A stretch of DNA of 7,740 nucleotides from Desulfobacterales bacterium (GTDB lineage Bacteria > Desulfobacterota > Desulfobacteria > Desulfobacterales > JAFDCJ01): assembly GCA_020345785.1 (NCBI GenBank), contig CP070771.1, positions 5,239,777-5,247,516 of the forward strand, read 5' to 3'. Below, in pieces: positions 4,819 through 7,740 of the stretch; positions within the stretch are counted from its first letter, which is position 1; every line of letters begins with the position of its first letter. A model generated the notes under the pieces. The model ran no database searches and was not told the DNA's origin. It saw only the letters and a list, made by a program, of their open reading frames with translations. The position numbers and the translations under genes are program-made.

Positions 4819-6501
4819 TTGAAGGTTGCACTGGTAATACACAGCAATATTTTAAATAAAATTGATGGTATGACCTCTTACTACAAAAGGTTGTGCCGAT
4901 ACGCTGCGGCCAAACGCCATCAGTTGGACGTTTTCATGCAGGACCCCGCCAAATCAGAGACCCTGCAACATAAATCGGGCCGCTTTTTCCTGGTTCGGGT
5001 AAAGGCATCTTTTCAGCCGCTACCGGAAGCTTACTTGTCATTTAACCCTTTCCTCTACATTAAGCTTGCCTGGTATTTTCATGGTGTTTTCAAACGAGAA
5101 AAATACAGTTGTTTGCAAGTCGCTTCGGCGCACCCCATGAGCCTGTCGGCTATAGCCGCTGCCAAAAGACTTGGCATTCCTGTAATCGGGTCTTATCACA
5201 CCTTGCTGCCGGAATATGCCAGATACTGGTCATATAGGAGATTTGCGTCGCTGATTGGCGGCAAATTCATTGCCTGGGAAATGACGGCGTTTGTAAGCGT
5301 TTGGACAAGACTTGTATATGGGGCTGCGGATATGATCCTGGTGCCTACTTCGAAGGTAAGGTTTGCCCTTAAAAAAATCTTCCGGCATAAACGAATTGAG
5401 GTCATCGGCAGAGGGGTTGAAGCCGATATGTTTAGACCCCGCAGAACCGCCGGGCCGAAATTAACTGCGTTGTATGTGGGGAGAGTTTCGGTAGAAAAGG
5501 ATCTTGAAAAACTTATCTTTTTTAGGCGCCACAAAGACATTCAGCTCAAAATTGTGGGTGATGGGAAAGATATTGGTGATATCCGAAAAAAGCTGCCGTT
5601 TGCCGATTTTAAAGGCAGTTTACAGGATCAAGACCTGGCCCGCGAATACCGCCATTCCGATATTTTCGTTTTTCCGTCCAAGACCGATGCTTATGCCAAC
5701 GTGGTTTCGGAGGCTCTTTGTTCCGGGTTGCCGGTGGTAGCCTTTGATACGGCGGGTGTTGACGACCGCGTAAAAGACGGCATCAATGGATTTTTGGTGG
5801 AAGGCGACGCTGATTTTGAAAATGCAGTTCTAAAATTAAAAAACGGAAATTTGCGGGAAAAAATGTCGCATATGGCCCGGCAAACGGCACTGAGCCTGAA
5901 ATGGGAGGCTGTGTTTGAAAAGCAGCTAAGCGCATTTAAGATCGCGATCTACGAACGACAGCAGAAGCTAAAGAAATTTTTTCCTATCTTAAGGCAGGTG
6001 CTGTACGCTTTTAATTTCTCACATGCCCTGTTGGGGTCTGCGCGGATGGGGTTTTATGTTTTTCTGGCCAACGCCAGTGCAGGGTTGGCGGCAGGATTTG
6101 GCGCCGGCATGAGACAATCATTTATCTCTTTTCTGATGGTCGGATTTAATACCAGCTTTTTTGAATTTCTTTACTTTCGCAGCCGCAAACTTTCCATAAT
6201 CCTGCCGAGTATTCTTACAACAACTGTGGGGACAACCATACATCTGTTCTCTGGTACACCCAACATACCTATGACGGCTGCTACTATTTTGGGGCTGGCT
6301 CTTTTCAATTTCACCATGCTATCCGAAATTCACCGGCGCCATGAGACCATATCACCCTGGGAGCTGACGAAAATTTTTACCCATTATCTGATAACCATTT
6401 TACGGCGATTACGACGATCGCTTAAAAAGAAGTTAGACCTATTTAAGCCACAGCTTCAGGCTATCCTAAGCCGCTCCGCACTGGCAAAACCATCGAAATA
6501 A
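4819..6501 (+). CDS. GT4-type glycosyltransferase fused to a C-terminal multi-pass membrane module
   Basis: From a TTG start the protein is 560 residues. Residues 1 to about 375 form a GT-B fold transferase: KVALVIHSN at the start, an acceptor-side SYHT (125-128), VIGRGVEADMF linking the two lobes, GRVSVEKD (221-228), and KTDAYANVVSEALCSGLPVV for nucleotide-sugar binding. The EX7E pair common in GT4 enzymes appears as Asp290 and Glu298. About 30 charged residues (QQKLKKFF) then lead to a second part (about 409-502) with four hydrophobic segments, including GAGMRQSFISFLMVGF and a GTPN motif, and finally a basic tail (LRRLRRSLKKK). GT4 enzymes of this shape often glycosylate lipids or surface polymers at the cytoplasmic face of the membrane; donor and acceptor cannot be read from the sequence. 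I do not recognise the membrane module; it goes beyond the simple anchor such enzymes need. The ATP-grasp gene follows 108 bases later. Confidence 0.85.
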   Translation: MKVALVIHSNILNKIDGMTSYYKRLCRYAAAKRHQLDVFMQDPAKSETLQHKSGRFFLVRVKASFQPLPEAYLSFNPFLYIKLAWYFHGVFKREKYSCLQVASAHPMSLSAIAAAKRLGIPVIGSYHTLLPEYARYWSYRRFASLIGGKFIAWEMTAFVSVWTRLVYGAADMILVPTSKVRFALKKIFRHKRIEVIGRGVEADMFRPRRTAGPKLTALYVGRVSVEKDLEKLIFFRRHKDIQLKIVGDGKDIGDIRKKLPFADFKGSLQDQDLAREYRHSDIFVFPSKTDAYANVVSEALCSGLPVVAFDTAGVDDRVKDGINGFLVEGDADFENAVLKLKNGNLREKMSHMARQTALSLKWEAVFEKQLSAFKIAIYERQQKLKKFFPILRQVLYAFNFSHALLGSARMGFYVFLANASAGLAAGFGAGMRQSFISFLMVGFNTSFFEFLYFRSRKLSIILPSILTTTVGTTIHLFSGTPNIPMTAATILGLALFNFTMLSEIHRRHETISPWELTKIFTHYLITILRRLRRSLKKKLDLFKPQLQAILSRSALAKPSK

Positions 6502-6519
6502 TTTTTTTTCGCTGGTTTT
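6486..6519 (+). terminator. Interrupted hairpin across the glycosyltransferase stop codon
   Basis: AAAACCA (6486-6492) pairs with TGGTTTT (6513-6519). After one mismatch, CGAAA (6494-6498) pairs with TTTCG (6507-6511), leaving an 8-base loop. The stem totals 12 bp, with T5 at 6516-6520. Because the T-run is part of the stem, this is not a classical intrinsic terminator. It may slow transcription between the two plus-strand genes or stabilise the message. Confidence 0.3.
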
Positions 6520-6609
6520 TCGATCTCGGAGTGAAACAATCCGCTGGGATCCTGCAGGCCAAAACTGCCGGGAAATTTTTTAGAACATCCGCGATATGAG
6601 GCATTCCCA

Positions 6610-7638
6610 ATGTTCAGATGGCACTACATCAACAGTAAGTACATGTACGTCGGTATTCAATTGATGAGCACGGCGCTGGCTTTTTCAAAAGGCCTGACAC
6701 CCTCACAGATCATCTTTGCGAATCCAACCCTGCCATACGGCGGCTTATCGATCGCGTCTAAAACCAAAATTCTGGCGCGCTTTCAAAACCGGCGGCAATT
6801 TTTGTGTCAGCAACTGATCCCCCAGACCATGAACCTTGACGATCGAAAAAAACTGGCGCTGTCATTTCTTGAGACAAATACCTATCCGATTATTGCCAAA
6901 CCCGATCGTGGCGTCGTGGGTATCGGTGTGCGAAAGATTGACTGCGAAAATGACTTAGATGATATCCTCCACATCATGCCATCAGATTACATGCTTCAGG
7001 AATACTGCGACTATCCGCTGGAATACGGTATCTTTTTCTGCAAATTTCCCGATGAGCCCAAGGGCAGCGTCGTCTCGCTGACCGAAAAAATTGCGCCGTT
7101 TGTTATCGGCGACGGTAGTCGCAGCGTGCGTCAGTTGGTGAAAATAAATCCTGATTTTAAATTCAATAAAATTGCACTGATGTCCCACGCCCGCAATCTG
7201 GATTATATCCCTCAAAAAGGCGAGCGGTATCAGGTGGTTATTCAGGGTAGTCACACGTATGGCTCGATTTTCAAGGATCGCAATGACCGGATCAACGAAC
7301 AGCTTGAATCCTGGCTGAATGAACTTTGCACGGCGGATGATCAATTTTACTTTGGACGTTTCGATATGAAAGTCAAAGATGAAGAAGCCTTGAACAGCGG
7401 AAGCGGGGTTAAAATTATTGAACTCAACGGCTGCTGGTCGGAACCGATTCATATTTATGATGATCGCCACGGTGTTCTGTTTGCCTTCAAAGAGCTCTTT
7501 TATTCTTACGCCCGTGCCTACCATATTGCCAAGCTCAATAAGAAAAGTTTTCAGATGAAAGCATCACTTAAAGATCTGCTGGCGGCCTATCGCGTTTATC
7601 TGCAGGAAAAAGAGCAAGTCATTCGCGTTGTCGGCTAA
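6610..7638 (+). CDS. ATP-grasp domain ligase of unknown substrate
   Basis: The 342-residue product has the ATP-grasp order: nucleotide-binding lysine in AKPDRGVVGIGV (96-107), MLQEYCDYPLEYGIFF (128-143, with Gln130/Glu131 and Glu138 expected near ATP), and the metal-binding half GRFDMK (249-254, Asp252) and IIELNG (269-274, Glu271 and Asn273). ATP-grasp enzymes activate a carboxylate as acyl phosphate and join it to an amine or similar nucleophile; this one resembles carboxylate-amine or D-Ala-D-Ala-ligase-like members. The segment ANPTLPYGGLSIASKTKIL (37-55) recalls a stretch near the N-terminus of that group, where ANPG...GGLxGESK is usual. The ATG at 6610 has GAGG (6598-6601) eight bases upstream. 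However, the frame stays open back to a TGA at 6532, with plausible family-like residues, so the N-terminus may be incomplete. It follows the glycosyltransferase gene and probably shares a function with it. Confidence 0.82.
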   Translation: MFRWHYINSKYMYVGIQLMSTALAFSKGLTPSQIIFANPTLPYGGLSIASKTKILARFQNRRQFLCQQLIPQTMNLDDRKKLALSFLETNTYPIIAKPDRGVVGIGVRKIDCENDLDDILHIMPSDYMLQEYCDYPLEYGIFFCKFPDEPKGSVVSLTEKIAPFVIGDGSRSVRQLVKINPDFKFNKIALMSHARNLDYIPQKGERYQVVIQGSHTYGSIFKDRNDRINEQLESWLNELCTADDQFYFGRFDMKVKDEEALNSGSGVKIIELNGCWSEPIHIYDDRHGVLFAFKELFYSYARAYHIAKLNKKSFQMKASLKDLLAAYRVYLQEKEQVIRVVG

Positions 7639-7740
7639 TTAATCCTCACTGAAAAATAGCATGTTCAGAGTTGTGTATGGTTTTATCAAACCTGAGAGAC
7701 TTGTTAGATCGACGCTTCGGCGGATTAATTAGTTCATGCT
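7639..7740. other. Sequence after the ATP-grasp gene, no gene supported
   Basis: A 23-codon frame (7661-7732) is present but has no ribosome site or recognisable product. A three-base-pair stem capped by TTCG (CGCTTCGGCG, about 7714-7723) is visible but has no T-tract, so it is not called as a terminator. Confidence 0.3.

Noticed and set aside
4296..4847. Longer YHS reading frame starting at 4847
   Set aside because: It lacks a ribosome site, crosses the divergent promoter region and overlaps the start of the plus-strand gene. The ATG at 4586 has a good ribosome site and a signal peptide directly after it.
7661..7732. 23-codon frame beginning MFRVVYGF
   Set aside because: No ribosome site and no recognisable family; too short to support alone.

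Overview
The window reads as a piece of a Gram-negative, anaerobe-type bacterial chromosome. I infer a sulfate-reducer-like deltaproteobacterium (Desulfobacterota). This rests on an apparent selenocysteine-encoding UGA in a YHS-domain secreted protein, a mid-range G+C content, and intergenic spacers filled with AT-rich inverted repeats of a kind I associate with that group. The taxonomic call is inference, not something the sequence proves.

Minus-strand half (about 1-4586), read from right to left. First comes a small exported YHS-domain protein (4122-4586). Its reading frame is complete only if an in-frame TGA at 4296-4298 is decoded, most likely as selenocysteine; a hairpin with GG at its apex sits at SECIS distance. 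Next is a 301-bp spacer with no convincing gene (3821-4121). Then a mercuric-reductase-like FAD/NAD(P) disulfide oxidoreductase (2354-3820), a spacer built around a 162-bp palindromic element (2137-2298), and glucose-6-phosphate dehydrogenase, zwf (531-2108). A further spacer holds a heptamer-based inverted repeat (300-448) and a GC hairpin. The half ends with the N-terminal part of a TVP38/TMEM64 (VTT/DedA-type) membrane protein that runs off the left edge (1-214).

Plus-strand half (4819-7638). A divergent intergenic region (4587-4818) separates the YHS gene from two co-directional genes. The first is a GT4-type glycosyltransferase with an unusual C-terminal multi-pass membrane module (4819-6501, probable TTG start). 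The second is an ATP-grasp ligase of unknown substrate (6610-7638). The last 100 bases hold no supportable gene.

How the genes may work together. The oxidoreductase and the VTT membrane protein belong to families that are often adjacent or fused in other bacteria; here zwf, flanked by two repeat elements, lies between them. G6PD makes NADPH, but nothing seen shows that the oxidoreductase uses it. The glycosyltransferase and ATP-grasp pair look like an envelope lipid or glycoconjugate modification unit of unknown product. The most notable item is the in-frame UGA in the YHS protein. The YHS (seleno)protein family itself is, to my knowledge, already recognised, so this is a strong candidate member rather than a new system.
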